From: Gloeocapsopsis sp. IPPAS B-1203
GTDB lineage: Bacteria > Cyanobacteriota > Cyanobacteriia > Cyanobacteriales > Chroococcidiopsidaceae
DNA length: 64,000 bases
Reading direction: 5' to 3'
Assembly: GCF_002749975.1 (NCBI RefSeq)
Contig: NZ_PEIG01000004.1
Span: 248,001 to 312,000 of the forward strand
How positions within the stretch are numbered: position 1 is the first letter of the stretch; the number at the start of each line of letters is the position of its first letter. The position numbers were made by a program, and so were the translations under genes. Shown here one piece after another: positions 53,672 through 63,908 of the stretch. The notes below the pieces were generated by a model, which did not search any database, was not told the DNA's origin, and worked only from the letters and a program-made list of their open reading frames with translations.

Positions 53672-56600
53672 GTTAATAGTTCATTTAAGAAAGCTTGAAT
53701 ATGCATATGAGATGCGGTAATCTCTGCTAATAACTCATCCGTTCCTGTCAAATTTTGGGCGCGAGCTTTTTGTTCAAGTATGACAGTGGATGCGTACATT
53801 GTTTTTGCTCCAATGTTAGCACTTGCACCTTTAAGATGATGTGCTTGTTGCTCTACTTGCAGAAAGTCAGTAGATGCGATCGCGAGTTTTAATACTTCTA
53901 AACGAGCTTGAGTATCTTCAACAAACATCTGCAATAATTCAATTTCAAATTCTTTGCTACCTTCTGAAAGTTGATGCAGTTGTTCCCAATCAATCAAATC
54001 AAAAGAATCAGTTTTTGATGGTTGTACAGTTATTTCTGAGTCTAAATGACAACTCCAGTACTCTAAGATCGCGGCTAACTTTTCTTTTATGACTGGCTTG
54101 CTAAGATAATCATTCATCCCAGCATCAAGACACATTTGTTTGTCTTCTTTCATCGCATTAGCAGTCATGGCGACAATGATGGGCTGACGCTGATTAGCAA
54201 AACCTGTGTACTGACGACGAATTACTTGCGTTGCTGCAATACCATCGAGAATGGGCATTTGGCAATCCATTAAAATTAAGTCATAGGGAATTTTTTCGAG
54301 GAGTGCCAAAACTTCTTGCCCATTGGCAGCAACATCAGCGGTATATCCCAAAGATTGAAGTTGTTTGAGAGCAACTTTCTGATTAACTAAATTGTCTTCG
54401 GCAAGTAAAATTTTGAGTTTAGATGTACCATTTGATAATTCACGCTGAGGTAACTGCGAACTTACGATGAGATTATGATTTAGACTACTTGAACTTGGCT
54501 CAACGTAGTTTTCTAAGCAAGATATTACTTTATTGAGTAATTTATAAGGAATTTTTTCGAGGAGAGCTAAAACTTCTCTGCCATTTGTAGCGATATCTGC
54601 GGTGTAACTCAAGCTGCGGAGTTGCTGGAGAAATTGCTGCGAGTTACGTTCAACTGAAGGATAATTCTGATGACTAGCAGTTGTAGCAAGATGAGAGTTG
54701 AAAGAATTTGCAATATTGGTTATATCAAGTCTTTTGTTTAAAATGTTCATCATTGTGTCAAGCAACCGTGATGGTTTGACAGGTTTAACCAAGTAAGCTG
54801 CAAATCCAATTTTTTTTGCCTGCTGTACTTCATCATGTTGATTTGTAGAAGTGAGCATAATCAACGGTAAATCTGCCAGTAGGGAATTTCCTTTAATTTG
54901 TTCGCCTAACATCAAGCCATCGATTTCGGGCATTTGCATATCAACCAAAGCAAAATCATAGGGGATGTTTTGCTCACAAGCCTGTTGTATGAATTCCAAG
55001 GCAACCGCAGCACTATCAGCCTCATCAACATGTATACCCCAACGCGTCGCTTGATGGTAAACTACTTTGCGATTGGTTGCGTTATCATCGACAACTAGCA
55101 AGCGCAGATTGTGTAAATTACTCAGTCGTCCTGGTTGGGAAGGGTTGAGTTGTTTGACAAAAGGAATTTCAAACCAGAACTTTGAACCTATTCCCAATTG
55201 ACTTTCTATACCAATCTCTCCGCCCATGAGAGTGATGAGTTGCTTGCAGATGGCAAGTCCTAAACCAGTACCACCATATTTGCGAGTCGTCGAAGCATCA
55301 ACTTGAGTAAATGGTGCAAAAAGCTTGTGTTGATCTTCAGAACTGATACCAATTCCTGTATCTGCAACAGTAAAGCGAATGATTGCTGTAGTGTTGGTTT
55401 CTGATTGCAATTCTGCCCGTACTACGACTTCTCCATTGCTAGTAAACTTGATGGCGTTGTTAATTAAGTTAGTCAAGACTTGACGCAGCCTTCCTGCATC
55501 TCCTTGGAGGTAGGTAGGAACATTGCTGTAGATAAGTCCTGCAATTTCTAAGTTCTTGGTGTGGGCTTGGGGAGCAAGTAATTCTAATACTTCGTCGATA
55601 CAGGTTGATAAATCAAAATTGAGAGTTTCTAACTCCATCTCTCCAGCTTCGAGTTTTGAGAGATCCAAAATCTCGTTGATTAAGCATAAAAGTGCATCTC
55701 CACTTGTGCGAATAATATTCAGAAAATCTCGCTGTTCGGGCGTGAGAGAAGTATCTAATAGTAAACCTGTCATTCCTAACACTGCATTCATCGGAGTGCG
55801 GATTTCATGACTCATATTCGCCAGGAAGGAACTTTTTGCTTGCGATGCTAACTCAGCTTGGTGATGTGCAACTTCGAGTTCTTGACGTTGAAGAGTTTCA
55901 GCTTCAAGCAGCTGGGCTTGAACTAAGGCAATACCTACTTGATCGGCAAGTTGACGGAGGAGATCAATTTCAAAGCGGTTCCATTGCCTGAAATTGGAAC
56001 ATTGATGAACAATAAGTAAGCCACACAATTCTTCTTTTAAGAGAATCGGAACGACTAAATTTGCTTTAACGCCGAATTGTTCGAGTATTTCAATGTGTTG
56101 CGGTTGAACGTCTAAGATTTCGATGTCTGCAATGTCTTGTGTTTTTAATTGACGGTATTGCTGGAGGCGATACTGCTGGTGATATTCTTCTTGGAAGTAG
56201 GAATCAGTGAGGTGTTGCCCGCGAATTGTTGGTAATCCAGGAACAACAGCTTCAGCAACAATGCTGCCAATACTATCAGGTGTGACGTGGTAGATCAAAA
56301 CGCGGTCAGTTTGAAGAATATTTTGGACTTCAGTAACGGTAGTTTGAAGAATGTCTTCAATTTGTAGCGACTGACGAATTTTGAGCGTGATTTCAGTGAA
56401 GAGTTGCGATCGCTGTGTTTGCAGTTGCAGTTCTTCTTCTGTTTGTTTTTGTTCAGTAATATCAATTGCTACCCCACCAAGTAAGAGTTGTCCAGATGCA
56501 TCTTTGATCGGAAACTTAAAGGATAGCCAATAACGTTCGCGTCCATCGGGGGTGGGAACACACTCGATTAACTCTATGGTTTGACCTGTTGCTAGAACTG

Positions 56601-59289
56601 CCAGATCGTTGTCACGCAACTGTTTTGCTGTTTCTGCTGGTAGCCAAGCAGCATCATCCTTACCTTGTAAATCAGCAAATTTTACACCAAACATCTGCTC
56701 CATTGGTTCATTGATGTAAATGTGACGTCCTTTAGCATCCTTAATAAACGCCATGACTGGGCTATTGTTCATAAAAGTTTTGAAGCGATTTTCACTTTCA
56801 CGCAGTGCGGATAAAGCTTGTTCGCGTTCAGTAATATCGCTAGCAATTGTTAAAAACCCAGTGATATTTTTTTGAGAGTCGCGTAATGGTGTAACTGACA
56901 AAAGAACGGGAAAACGACTGCCATCTTTGCGAATGTAAGATAATTTATGTTCTTCAGTTTCGCCGTGGCGTGCCCTTGTCACCAATTCATCAAACAGCAA
57001 ACTCATGACATTGCTTGACTCAGGAGGTTCGCCCACTATTTGGGCAATTTCATAAATATCGTGAAGTATGATGGGTGTTGTTTGACCAATAACTTCGGCT
57101 GGAGCGTACTTTAACCATTTTCGCGCGCACTGATTGAAAGTTGTTATCGTACCATCTAAAGCAGTGGAAATGATTGCGTAGTTGGCACTGTCTAAAATTG
57201 CGCGTTGCAGCGTCATTGTTTTTTGCAAAGTTTCCTCTGCCAGCTTACGCTTGATAAACTGACCGATTTGGCTACCAATCGCTGCCATCATTTGCAGCAA
57301 GTCTGCGTCGGGTTCTTGACTTTTGCGATTAAAGAACACCATGACACCCAGTTTCTCATCACCGCTGTGAATGGGAAAACCTAAAGCGCTGCGTAATCCA
57401 ACTTTAGTGGCAATTGCTGTGCGGTGAAAATCAGGATCTTGGGTAATATCAGCAATCCAGAGTGGTTCTCTACTTGCCCAAACACGCCCAGGTAGCCCAA
57501 CTCCAGGAGTAAATGTGGTCTGTTGTGCGATCGCTTCAAATTCTTCAGCAGCAGCAAATGGTAAATGCCAAGTGTGTACGCAATGTAATACATTTTGCGG
57601 ATCAATACTCCACAGTTCGCTAAACTCCCACTCTAAGCTTTCGCAAACGGCTTGCAAAATTTTGGGAGTAGCAATACTCAGTGTTGCTGATTCTGCTAAT
57701 ACTTTTGTGATTGCGTGTTGTGTGACTAATCGCTGTTCGGCTCGTTTACGTGTAGTAATATCTATACCAGTGTTGACAACATACTCAATCTCATTTTGGT
57801 CATCCACAAGCATATTTCTTGACCAAGCAATCCAACGGTAACTACCATCCTTTGTTCTCCAGCAGCTTTCTTCCTCTTGGGGAAATTGATCGGCTTTCAG
57901 TTCGGTAAAGCTAGTTTTGACGACTTCTGCTTCTTCTGGTAGTAGAAATAAATTCCAGAAATACCTATCTCTGACTTCATCAAAGGAATAACCTGTGACT
58001 TGTTCGCAGGAAGTATTAAATCGCACAATTTGTCCTTGAGAATTAAGAACAAAAACCAGCGCGCTAGCCATATCAACTACCGCAGAAATGAAATTACGCT
58101 CTTTCTCAAGAGATGCTTCGATCTGCTTGCGTTGAGTAAATTCGGAATAGATTAAATAGTAGACATATGCCAGAATGACAAAAATGATTAAAATAGCGAT
58201 CGCTAGTGTTACTAGTGTTTTACGTACACTTACTTGTTCTTGAGTAGATAATTGCTGTAGTAGTGCCTTTTCATTTTTCTCGATCTCGTTAATATGCTTA
58301 CGGATATCATCCATAAGATATTTGCCGTGATGTGATGAAATTACTTCCAAAGCAGACGCAAATCCTTGTTTCCGTCGCAAATTAATGATTTTTTGGATCA
58401 GATCCAATCTCGTTTTGATGAGAGCTTCAACCGTCTTAATTTGTCTATAATTATTTAATCCTTGTAGTTCCTTTAACTGCTTTATTTTTAACGGAACATT
58501 TGTCAATGCTGTTTGATACGGTTCTAAATAAGATTTGTCTCCTGTAAGGACGTACCCTCGTTGTGCAGTTTCAGCGTCTTTGACGTATGAAAATAACTCT
58601 TCCCATGTGGTAATTTTCTTTTGGGCTATTGTGACCTGATTGCTATTATCAATTAGTTCTTTAATACTTTGGTATGAAACTGTACCAATTAAAACTAGAA
58701 TTAGTGAGGCTAAGCCAAATCCTCCAGCAACCTTTTTAACAAATTGCTGACGCGTTTTCTGCGAACGAGTTTTTTGTGTATGAACCAGTAGTAAATTAGC
58801 TAAGTTACGTCGTAATTCAAGTTGCTTGATCACTTGGCGACCGAGAAGTCTAAGTGCTTCTATTTGTTCAGGGCTAAGATTTCGTGGTACTTGATCGACT
58901 ACGCAGAGTGTTCCTAAGGCATAACCTTCAGGATTAACTAATGGTACACCAGCATAAAACCGGACAGGAGGTTCTGATGTGACAAATGGATTTGTTGCAA
59001 ACCGTTCATCGGCTAGCGCATCCGGTACGATCATCACATCAGGTTCTAAAATTGCATGAGCACAAAAAGCAATGTCTCGTGGTGTTTCTAGCGCCTCTAT
59101 CCCAACCTTGGACTTGAACCACTGCCGATTAGTATCAACTAGGCTGACTAAGGCGATCGGAGTTCCACAAATATATGCAGCTAAACGGGTAAGTTCATCA
59201 AAAGCAGCTTCATTAGGCGTGTCAAGAATTTTGTACTGTAGAAGTGCTTCAATTCTTTGGGCTTCGTTATTAGGTAGTGGTGCTTTCAT
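53668..59289 (-). CDS. Giant hybrid histidine kinase (GAF-CHASE3-PAS-GAF-PAS-PAS-GAF-HK-REC-REC-HPt)
   Basis: 1873 aa. Approximate order: GAF (10-165), membrane helix (197-216), CHASE3 sensor (220-360), membrane helix (362-385), PAS (395-520), GAF (530-690), PAS (700-830), PAS (840-960), GAF (975-1150). The kinase core follows with phospho-His H1161 ([14 protein letters not shown]) and intact ATPase boxes ([21 protein letters not shown]). Then come receiver 1 (D1450 in [10 protein letters not shown]), a broken partial receiver, receiver 2 (D1675 in [11 protein letters not shown]), and an HPt domain (H1817 in [10 protein letters not shown]). The phosphorelay could end at the neighbouring receiver-PP2C protein. 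The signal is unknown. Confidence 0.88.
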   Translation of the reverse strand: MKAPLPNNEAQRIEALLQYKILDTPNEAAFDELTRLAAYICGTPIALVSLVDTNRQWFKSKVGIEALETPRDIAFCAHAILEPDVMIVPDALADERFATNPFVTSEPPVRFYAGVPLVNPEGYALGTLCVVDQVPRNLSPEQIEALRLLGRQVIKQLELRRNLANLLLVHTQKTRSQKTRQQFVKKVAGGFGLASLILVLIGTVSYQSIKELIDNSNQVTIAQKKITTWEELFSYVKDAETAQRGYVLTGDKSYLEPYQTALTNVPLKIKQLKELQGLNNYRQIKTVEALIKTRLDLIQKIINLRRKQGFASALEVISSHHGKYLMDDIRKHINEIEKNEKALLQQLSTQEQVSVRKTLVTLAIAILIIFVILAYVYYLIYSEFTQRKQIEASLEKERNFISAVVDMASALVFVLNSQGQIVRFNTSCEQVTGYSFDEVRDRYFWNLFLLPEEAEVVKTSFTELKADQFPQEEESCWRTKDGSYRWIAWSRNMLVDDQNEIEYVVNTGIDITTRKRAEQRLVTQHAITKVLAESATLSIATPKILQAVCESLEWEFSELWSIDPQNVLHCVHTWHLPFAAAEEFEAIAQQTTFTPGVGLPGRVWASREPLWIADITQDPDFHRTAIATKVGLRSALGFPIHSGDEKLGVMVFFNRKSQEPDADLLQMMAAIGSQIGQFIKRKLAEETLQKTMTLQRAILDSANYAIISTALDGTITTFNQCARKWLKYAPAEVIGQTTPIILHDIYEIAQIVGEPPESSNVMSLLFDELVTRARHGETEEHKLSYIRKDGSRFPVLLSVTPLRDSQKNITGFLTIASDITEREQALSALRESENRFKTFMNNSPVMAFIKDAKGRHIYINEPMEQMFGVKFADLQGKDDAAWLPAETAKQLRDNDLAVLATGQTIELIECVPTPDGRERYWLSFKFPIKDASGQLLLGGVAIDITEQKQTEEELQLQTQRSQLFTEITLKIRQSLQIEDILQTTVTEVQNILQTDRVLIYHVTPDSIGSIVAEAVVPGLPTIRGQHLTDSYFQEEYHQQYRLQQYRQLKTQDIADIEILDVQPQHIEILEQFGVKANLVVPILLKEELCGLLIVHQCSNFRQWNRFEIDLLRQLADQVGIALVQAQLLEAETLQRQELEVAHHQAELASQAKSSFLANMSHEIRTPMNAVLGMTGLLLDTSLTPEQRDFLNIIRTSGDALLCLINEILDLSKLEAGEMELETLNFDLSTCIDEVLELLAPQAHTKNLEIAGLIYSNVPTYLQGDAGRLRQVLTNLINNAIKFTSNGEVVVRAELQSETNTTAIIRFTVADTGIGISSEDQHKLFAPFTQVDASTTRKYGGTGLGLAICKQLITLMGGEIGIESQLGIGSKFWFEIPFVKQLNPSQPGRLSNLHNLRLLVVDDNATNRKVVYHQATRWGIHVDEADSAAVALEFIQQACEQNIPYDFALVDMQMPEIDGLMLGEQIKGNSLLADLPLIMLTSTNQHDEVQQAKKIGFAAYLVKPVKPSRLLDTMMNILNKRLDITNIANSFNSHLATTASHQNYPSVERNSQQFLQQLRSLSYTADIATNGREVLALLEKIPYKLLNKVISCLENYVEPSSSSLNHNLIVSSQLPQRELSNGTSKLKILLAEDNLVNQKVALKQLQSLGYTADVAANGQEVLALLEKIPYDLILMDCQMPILDGIAATQVIRRQYTGFANQRQPIIVAMTANAMKEDKQMCLDAGMNDYLSKPVIKEKLAAILEYWSCHLDSEITVQPSKTDSFDLIDWEQLHQLSEGSKEFEIELLQMFVEDTQARLEVLKLAIASTDFLQVEQQAHHLKGASANIGAKTMYASTVILEQKARAQNLTGTDELLAEITASHMHIQAFLNELLT

Positions 59290-59774
59290 GAACCTTTACT
59301 CGCGATCGTCAAACTCATTCTTTTGTCACATCGAAATAAATGAAAGAAGTTTGAGTATCGATTCTCAATCTGCAAGATTGAATGACAGCATCGAACGTAG
59401 CAATGCATGGGTACTGCAAAGCCAGCAGATATAGTTGAATTTAAACAAGTCAGCACCACAGTTGGCATGCAAAAACAAGAACTTAGATTTATAGTTCCCT
59501 AAAAAAAATCATTTCTCACACCCAAATTCAAAATTTGATTGGACTGTTGGATCGCTTGGCGACTGAAGTCGCAGCTAATTAAACTAAGACCACCTCCGTG
59601 GTCTAATCACTAAATATACTTATGCAGTGTGCGTAGGTAGGCTTTGTTTCTCTAGCCCTATTTAGTCTGTGGGAAGCAGGATTCATATTTGGTAACTAAC
59701 GCTACGGTTTACAAGTGTCAATTGCTGCAGGATTATCTCCATCACGTTTTCATCGGTATGTGGTGGAGGATGCT
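59290..59774. other. 485-bp gap before fmdA, holds a palindromic repeat
   Basis: No gene was recognised. It contains the degenerate repeat at 59559-59603 and a GTG (59715) that could open the fmdA frame early but lacks a good ribosome site. Confidence 0.5.
59559..59603. repeat. Double-hairpin intergenic repeat
   Basis: Hairpin 1 is GCGAC(TGAA)GTCGC (59559-59572) and hairpin 2 is GACCAC(CTCC)GTGGTC (59588-59603), linked by AGCTAATTAAACTAA. This matches the widespread cyanobacterial GACTGAAGTCGCGGCTA...-type intergenic element. A degenerate copy is at about 39950. Confidence 0.65.
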
Positions 59775-60950
59775 ATGCCAGAAGTTCTCTTCAAAGTTGA
59801 CCTAAATAAACCATTTACTGAACAAGACTTAGTAGGTCATAATCGCTGGCATCCTGACATTCCTGCCATTGTGTCTGTTAATCCAGGAGCGGTATTTCGC
59901 ATCGAATGTAAAGATTGGACAGATGGACAGATTAGTAACAACGATAGCCCCAATGATGTGCGTGATGTTGATTTAAGTATGGTTCACGTTTTGAGTGGAC
60001 CTATTTGGGTAAATGGTGCGGAACCTGGAGATATCCTCGTCGTTGACTTGCTTGATGTGGGAACATTACCTGATTATGAATGGGGTTTTACAGGAATCTT
60101 CGCTAGAGAAAATGGCGGTGGTTTCTTAACAGAACACTTTCCTACCGCCCAAAAAGCAATTTGGGATATTCAAGGAATTTATACGCGATCGCGCCACATC
60201 CCCGATGTCAAATTTGCAGGAATTCCTCATCCTGGTTTAATCGGATGCGCCCCTTCAGCAGAATTACTGGCACAGTGGAATAAACGCGAAGCTGATTTAG
60301 TGGCAACAAATCCTAATCGAGTTCCACCGTTAGCAAATCTACCCAATCCGAAAAATGCAATTTTAGGTTCCCTCACAGGCGCAGAATACGATCGCGTCGC
60401 TCAAGAAGCCGCAAGAACTGTACCGCCCCGCGAACATGGCGGTAACTGCGATATCAAGAATTTATCAAAAGGTTCGCGGATTTATTTCCCTGTATACGTC
60501 GAGGGTGCAAAACTCTCAATGGGAGATATTCACTTTTCGCAAGGAGACGGAGAAATTACCTTCTGTGGTGCAATTGAAATGGCAGGGTATCTCGATCTTC
60601 ATGTCGATTTAATCAAAGGTGGTGTTGCCAAATATGGACTCACAAATCCTATATTCAAACCAGGTCCAGTTGAACCAAGGTATTCTGAGTATCTAGTATT
60701 TGAAGGGATTTCTGTTGATGAATTTTCTGGCGAACAGTATTATCTTGATGCCCATGTTGCCTATCGTCGTGCTTGTTTAAATGCGATCGAGTATTTTAAG
60801 AAATTTGGCTACACAGGCGAACAAATTTATCTACTGTTAGGTTCTGCGCCTGTTGAAGGAAGAATTAGCGGAATTGTAGATATTCCTAATGCTTGTTGTA
60901 CGATCGCCATTCCTACTGCAATTTTTGAGAGAAATGTTTTGCCATCATAA
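59775..60950 (+). CDS. fmdA: Formamidase / acetamidase family amidohydrolase
   Basis: Hydrolyses formamide (perhaps acetamide) to ammonium and formate. From ATG 59775 (GGTGGAGG just upstream) it is 391 aa: MPEVLFKVDLNKPF, HNRWHPDIPA, VHVLSGPIWVNGAEPGD, GIPHPGLIGCAPS, REHGGNCDIKNL and IHFSQGDGEITFCGAIEM are all FmdA/AmdA landmarks. fmdB follows. It would supply nitrogen, like the urease genes at 32148-33915. Confidence 0.9.
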   Translation: MPEVLFKVDLNKPFTEQDLVGHNRWHPDIPAIVSVNPGAVFRIECKDWTDGQISNNDSPNDVRDVDLSMVHVLSGPIWVNGAEPGDILVVDLLDVGTLPDYEWGFTGIFARENGGGFLTEHFPTAQKAIWDIQGIYTRSRHIPDVKFAGIPHPGLIGCAPSAELLAQWNKREADLVATNPNRVPPLANLPNPKNAILGSLTGAEYDRVAQEAARTVPPREHGGNCDIKNLSKGSRIYFPVYVEGAKLSMGDIHFSQGDGEITFCGAIEMAGYLDLHVDLIKGGVAKYGLTNPIFKPGPVEPRYSEYLVFEGISVDEFSGEQYYLDAHVAYRRACLNAIEYFKKFGYTGEQIYLLLGSAPVEGRISGIVDIPNACCTIAIPTAIFERNVLPS

Positions 60951-60952
60951 CT

Positions 60953-60988
60953 GTTAGCGATTGGCAATTAGCTGTTAGCGATTAGCAA
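60953..60988. repeat. STRR, TTAGCGA/TTAGCAA units
   Basis: Tandem GTTAGCGATTGGCAATTAGC-like units lie between fmdA and fmdB. Confidence 0.6.
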
Positions 60989-61001
60989 AAGAGAAGTATT
61001 T

Positions 61002-61268
61002 ATGCCTTTATACGAGTTTCGTTGTGATACCTGTGGATCTTTTGAAACCTGGCGTAATATGGCACAAGCTAGCGAACCGATGCTGTGTCCGAGTTGTGAT
61101 ACATTAGCCACAAGAATTTACTCGGTAGCTGGTTTGATTCTGACACCTTCAGCTTTAAGTCGCCGAATTGACCAAAGTGCAGAACCAAAAGTTCAGCAGC
61201 GTCATTCACACTCACACTCCCATAGTCACAACCATCACAACGGGCGTCCTTGGATGATTGGTCATTAA
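61002..61268 (+). CDS. fmdB: FmdB-family zinc-ribbon protein
   Basis: 88 aa. The N-terminal zinc ribbon MPLYEFRCDTCG with a second CPSC pair is the FmdB/PutRegulator fold found with formamidase genes and proposed to regulate them. A His-rich tail (HSHSHSHSHNHH, residues about 68-79) could bind metal, and it ends GRPWMIGH. A decayed copy of this tail lies at 63770-63908. Confidence 0.88.
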   Translation: MPLYEFRCDTCGSFETWRNMAQASEPMLCPSCDTLATRIYSVAGLILTPSALSRRIDQSAEPKVQQRHSHSHSHSHNHHNGRPWMIGH

Positions 61269-61269
61269 T

Positions 61270-62829
61270 TTACACTTTTTTGGCTAAAATTACATAGTCA
61301 TCAACTGCATAATTTTTAAAATATGGAATTTTTAAATATTGGTTATGGAGAGGTTGCATAAACTTTTGGTTAGGTAAATTCTCTCTAGCAAATTCAGAGA
61401 AATTCTCTGTATATCCTCTTTTTCCAGTCGAAGTAATGTATTTGTACCACTCTAGAGTCAATTGTAGTTCATCTAAAAATAGTTTTATAACCTGTTGCTC
61501 TTTACTAATATCTTCGCAATGATAAGTGTCATATGCTCTATATAGTTTAGTTCCTTGTACAATTAATAAAATATAACCTTCAGATGCTAAACTTGTTGAT
61601 ATTATCTTTTTGTACGCTTTTAGAGCTTTATATCTTTGCACTTTTTCGTTAAAGAAACAGTGGCAAATTACTATAAAATTAAAGAAATTTTGTGGTAATT
61701 TATTTAGCTTTTCATAGCTCAAAATATCACTAGTATCAAACCTAAAATAAGTATTAGTATCTAGATGTTGTTCTACATATTGTTGCCAAAATTGCCTTCC
61801 ATGCTGCTGTAGACTAGATTGCTTTTCTAAAGAATAGTAGCAAAAGGGTACTTGTGATGTTTGTAAAAAGTTTTTACTACTCTGCAAAAATAAAGCTAAC
61901 CCATAAGCAACTGTACTAGGTCCAGCAGCAATATCTAATACAGTTAGCTGACTTGATAATAATCCAGATTTATAAATTAAGAACCAAGCAATGTATGTAC
62001 AGTATACATTATCTAAAAAATACTGTAGAAAATAAACATGAGGAGTTAATTCTAAATTATATTGCGGATCTCTTCTGTTCCGTACTTCACTAATATCTGT
62101 ACGTGCTTTGTTTATTGCGGTAGTTAAATGGAGTTCAGGTATTTTTTTGAACTCTTCTACCAAATAATTAGTTAAACTAGATTCAAACTCATCAAAAACA
62201 ATCTGATCTATTCCAGTACAATGCAATTTATATTGATCTAAATCAGTTATTTTTAGTACGTTTGATATGTGTGCTATCAATTCTAACTTTGGTTTAAGTA
62301 AGCAGGTATTATAAGTTGACTGCTGTTGTTGTAATTCTTTGAGTAACTGCTCTTGAATAACGATTTGCTCGTAACTTAGATTCAATGCTGCTTCTTTTTG
62401 ATCTATTTGTTGCTCTAAATCTTTAATTAAATATTCATCTGATTGAATTTGCAGTTCTACTAAACTGATTTTTTTCTCTCGGTGATTTAGTTGATGTTGT
62501 AAATTTTTAATTGTTCTTTCACTAGTAGATACTTGTTCTAATAAATCATGGTATTCCTGTTTATGAATAATAGTTACAATTTCTTGATTTTGCCTAGCTT
62601 CTATTAATTGTTGTCGTAAACTTAAAACTTCGCTTTCAGATACTACTAAACGTTCTTCTAACTCTAATTTTTCTTTAAAGGTTTTTTGAAGAGGAGAATA
62701 TCTATTCTCTGCTTTTTGGGTTTTGTTTAGTATTTTCTTTGCTAAACCAGTATCTCCTTTGCCTAGAGCTTTATGGAATCGAAATCGTTGCCACCATGCT
62801 ACGATTATTTTACTAATAAGTGAAGCCAT
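61270..62829 (-). CDS. Coiled-coil protein with C-terminal SAM-dependent methyltransferase domain
   Basis: 519 aa from ATG 62829, preferred over ATG 62841 because GGTAAGG lies just upstream. Residues 20-170 are long charged heptad helices (for example LVVSESEVLSLRQQLIEARQ). From about 270 a class I methyltransferase fold is seen: LTVLDIAAGPSTVAYGL (motif I), FCYYSLEKQSS, FRFDTSDILSY and FIVICHCFFNEK. The substrate is unknown. The AT-rich codon use differs from flanking genes. It overlaps the radical SAM gene by 17-29 bp, so they are coupled. Confidence 0.7.
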   Translation of the reverse strand: MASLISKIIVAWWQRFRFHKALGKGDTGLAKKILNKTQKAENRYSPLQKTFKEKLELEERLVVSESEVLSLRQQLIEARQNQEIVTIIHKQEYHDLLEQVSTSERTIKNLQHQLNHREKKISLVELQIQSDEYLIKDLEQQIDQKEAALNLSYEQIVIQEQLLKELQQQQSTYNTCLLKPKLELIAHISNVLKITDLDQYKLHCTGIDQIVFDEFESSLTNYLVEEFKKIPELHLTTAINKARTDISEVRNRRDPQYNLELTPHVYFLQYFLDNVYCTYIAWFLIYKSGLLSSQLTVLDIAAGPSTVAYGLALFLQSSKNFLQTSQVPFCYYSLEKQSSLQQHGRQFWQQYVEQHLDTNTYFRFDTSDILSYEKLNKLPQNFFNFIVICHCFFNEKVQRYKALKAYKKIISTSLASEGYILLIVQGTKLYRAYDTYHCEDISKEQQVIKLFLDELQLTLEWYKYITSTGKRGYTENFSEFARENLPNQKFMQPLHNQYLKIPYFKNYAVDDYVILAKKV

Positions 62830-63727
62830 CCTTACCTTCAATAATCTCTATATCTTTGAGAGAAGTTAATTTATCTTTGAATACTAAATAATTTACTTTC
62901 TCATTTTCATACCACCAAGCGTATTTTTGCTTAATTGTCAAAGCTTCCTGACGAGTTGTTGCTACAAGTAGGCGATTTTGACTAGAATGAAATTCTTGAA
63001 TGACAATGCGATCGCCTATTTGAAGTTGATTGATAAAATTTGTGACGTCAGCTGGTAAAGTAGGAAGTAGTGGTGTAACAGTAATCGAAATTTTGGGGAC
63101 GTAACCTTTTAAGGGATCAATATTTTTTTTAATTTTTGTTAAAGCATTAAAACGAGCTTTAATACTAGGCGATCGCGGTTCAAAATCTTTTCTGACTACT
63201 TCACTACCAGTAGGAATACTCATATTAATTCGTAAGTGCTTGAATCGCTGTAAAATATCAATATCTCTAGTAATGATTGGACTACGAGTTTGAATAACTA
63301 AAATTGGGCGATACTCTAGCATAACCTCTAGTAGTCGGCGAGTCAGTTGCTTTTTAGACTCTATCGGTTGGTAAGGATCAGTAACGCTACTCATGTAAAT
63401 TTTAGGGAATTTTCCTGGATTTTTTTGACACCAGCGATTCAATTCTTTTTCTAAAACTTCTACAGCATTTTGCTTAATAATGACCCAGTTACCCCAATCT
63501 TGACGCATTTTTGGATTAGGACTAAATGCTACTGCATAACAATAGCTACATCCATACTGACAACCTCGATATGGATTCAGTGTAAAATCGTAAGCTGCGA
63601 TAAATCCAGTTGCTTTTGTTAGTAGAGACTGAGTATTTTGTGAGTAAATATTGGCGTTACCGAATGTTTCTTTGACTAAAATGGTGGGGGTACTTTCGCA
63701 ATATTTTTCATACTGAGGCTTAGTCAT
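62813..63727 (-). CDS. SPL-type radical SAM protein
   Basis: 304 aa. CQYGCSYCYAVAF supplies the CX3CX2C [4Fe-4S] ligands after LNPYRGC, typical of the SPL/Rv2578c group. SSVTDPYQPIE and LVIQTRSPIITRDID are family strands. It has no spore photoproduct Cys that I can identify, and non-sporulating bacteria do not make spore photoproduct, so this is not proof of photoproduct lyase. It is the first gene of the pair with the methyltransferase. Confidence 0.82.
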   Translation of the reverse strand: MTKPQYEKYCESTPTILVKETFGNANIYSQNTQSLLTKATGFIAAYDFTLNPYRGCQYGCSYCYAVAFSPNPKMRQDWGNWVIIKQNAVEVLEKELNRWCQKNPGKFPKIYMSSVTDPYQPIESKKQLTRRLLEVMLEYRPILVIQTRSPIITRDIDILQRFKHLRINMSIPTGSEVVRKDFEPRSPSIKARFNALTKIKKNIDPLKGYVPKISITVTPLLPTLPADVTNFINQLQIGDRIVIQEFHSSQNRLLVATTRQEALTIKQKYAWWYENEKVNYLVFKDKLTSLKDIEIIEGKDGFTY

Positions 63728-63769
63728 ATTTATTTTAAATTAGATACCGTTGCAGCAACAGTTTTTTGC

Positions 63770-63908
63770 TGTTTGCTAGTTTAATTTTATACCTCCAACT
63801 TTGAGTCGTCGAATTGAACAAAGTGCAGAACCAAAAGTTAAGCAGCGCGATTCACATTCGCAGAATCACAATTATTACCACGGGCGTCCCTGGATGATTG
63901 GTCATTAA
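63770..63908 (+). pseudogene. Remnant of the fmdB 3' end
   Basis: About 139 bp resembling the end of fmdB. It encodes PPTLSRRIEQSAEPKVKQRD, then a shortened His/Asn stretch, HGRPWMIGH and TAA, against PSALSRRIDQSAEPKVQQRH and GRPWMIGH in the intact gene. One base is missing near 63788 relative to fmdB, there is no start or zinc ribbon, and the His repeat is partly lost. The two copies flank the methyltransferase/radical SAM pair in direct orientation. Confidence 0.85.

Noticed and set aside
59072-59434. 120-codon plus-strand frame
   Set aside because: Mostly antisense to the giant kinase GAF domain.
59715-59774. Early GTG start for fmdA
   Set aside because: Family members begin at MPEVLFKVDL; the ATG at 59775 has a strong GGAGG ribosome site, and the GTG does not.
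63728-63771. Own promoter or attachment site core at the cassette edge
   Set aside because: I looked for short exact direct repeats at both cassette borders beyond the fmdB similarity and saw none that were convincing.
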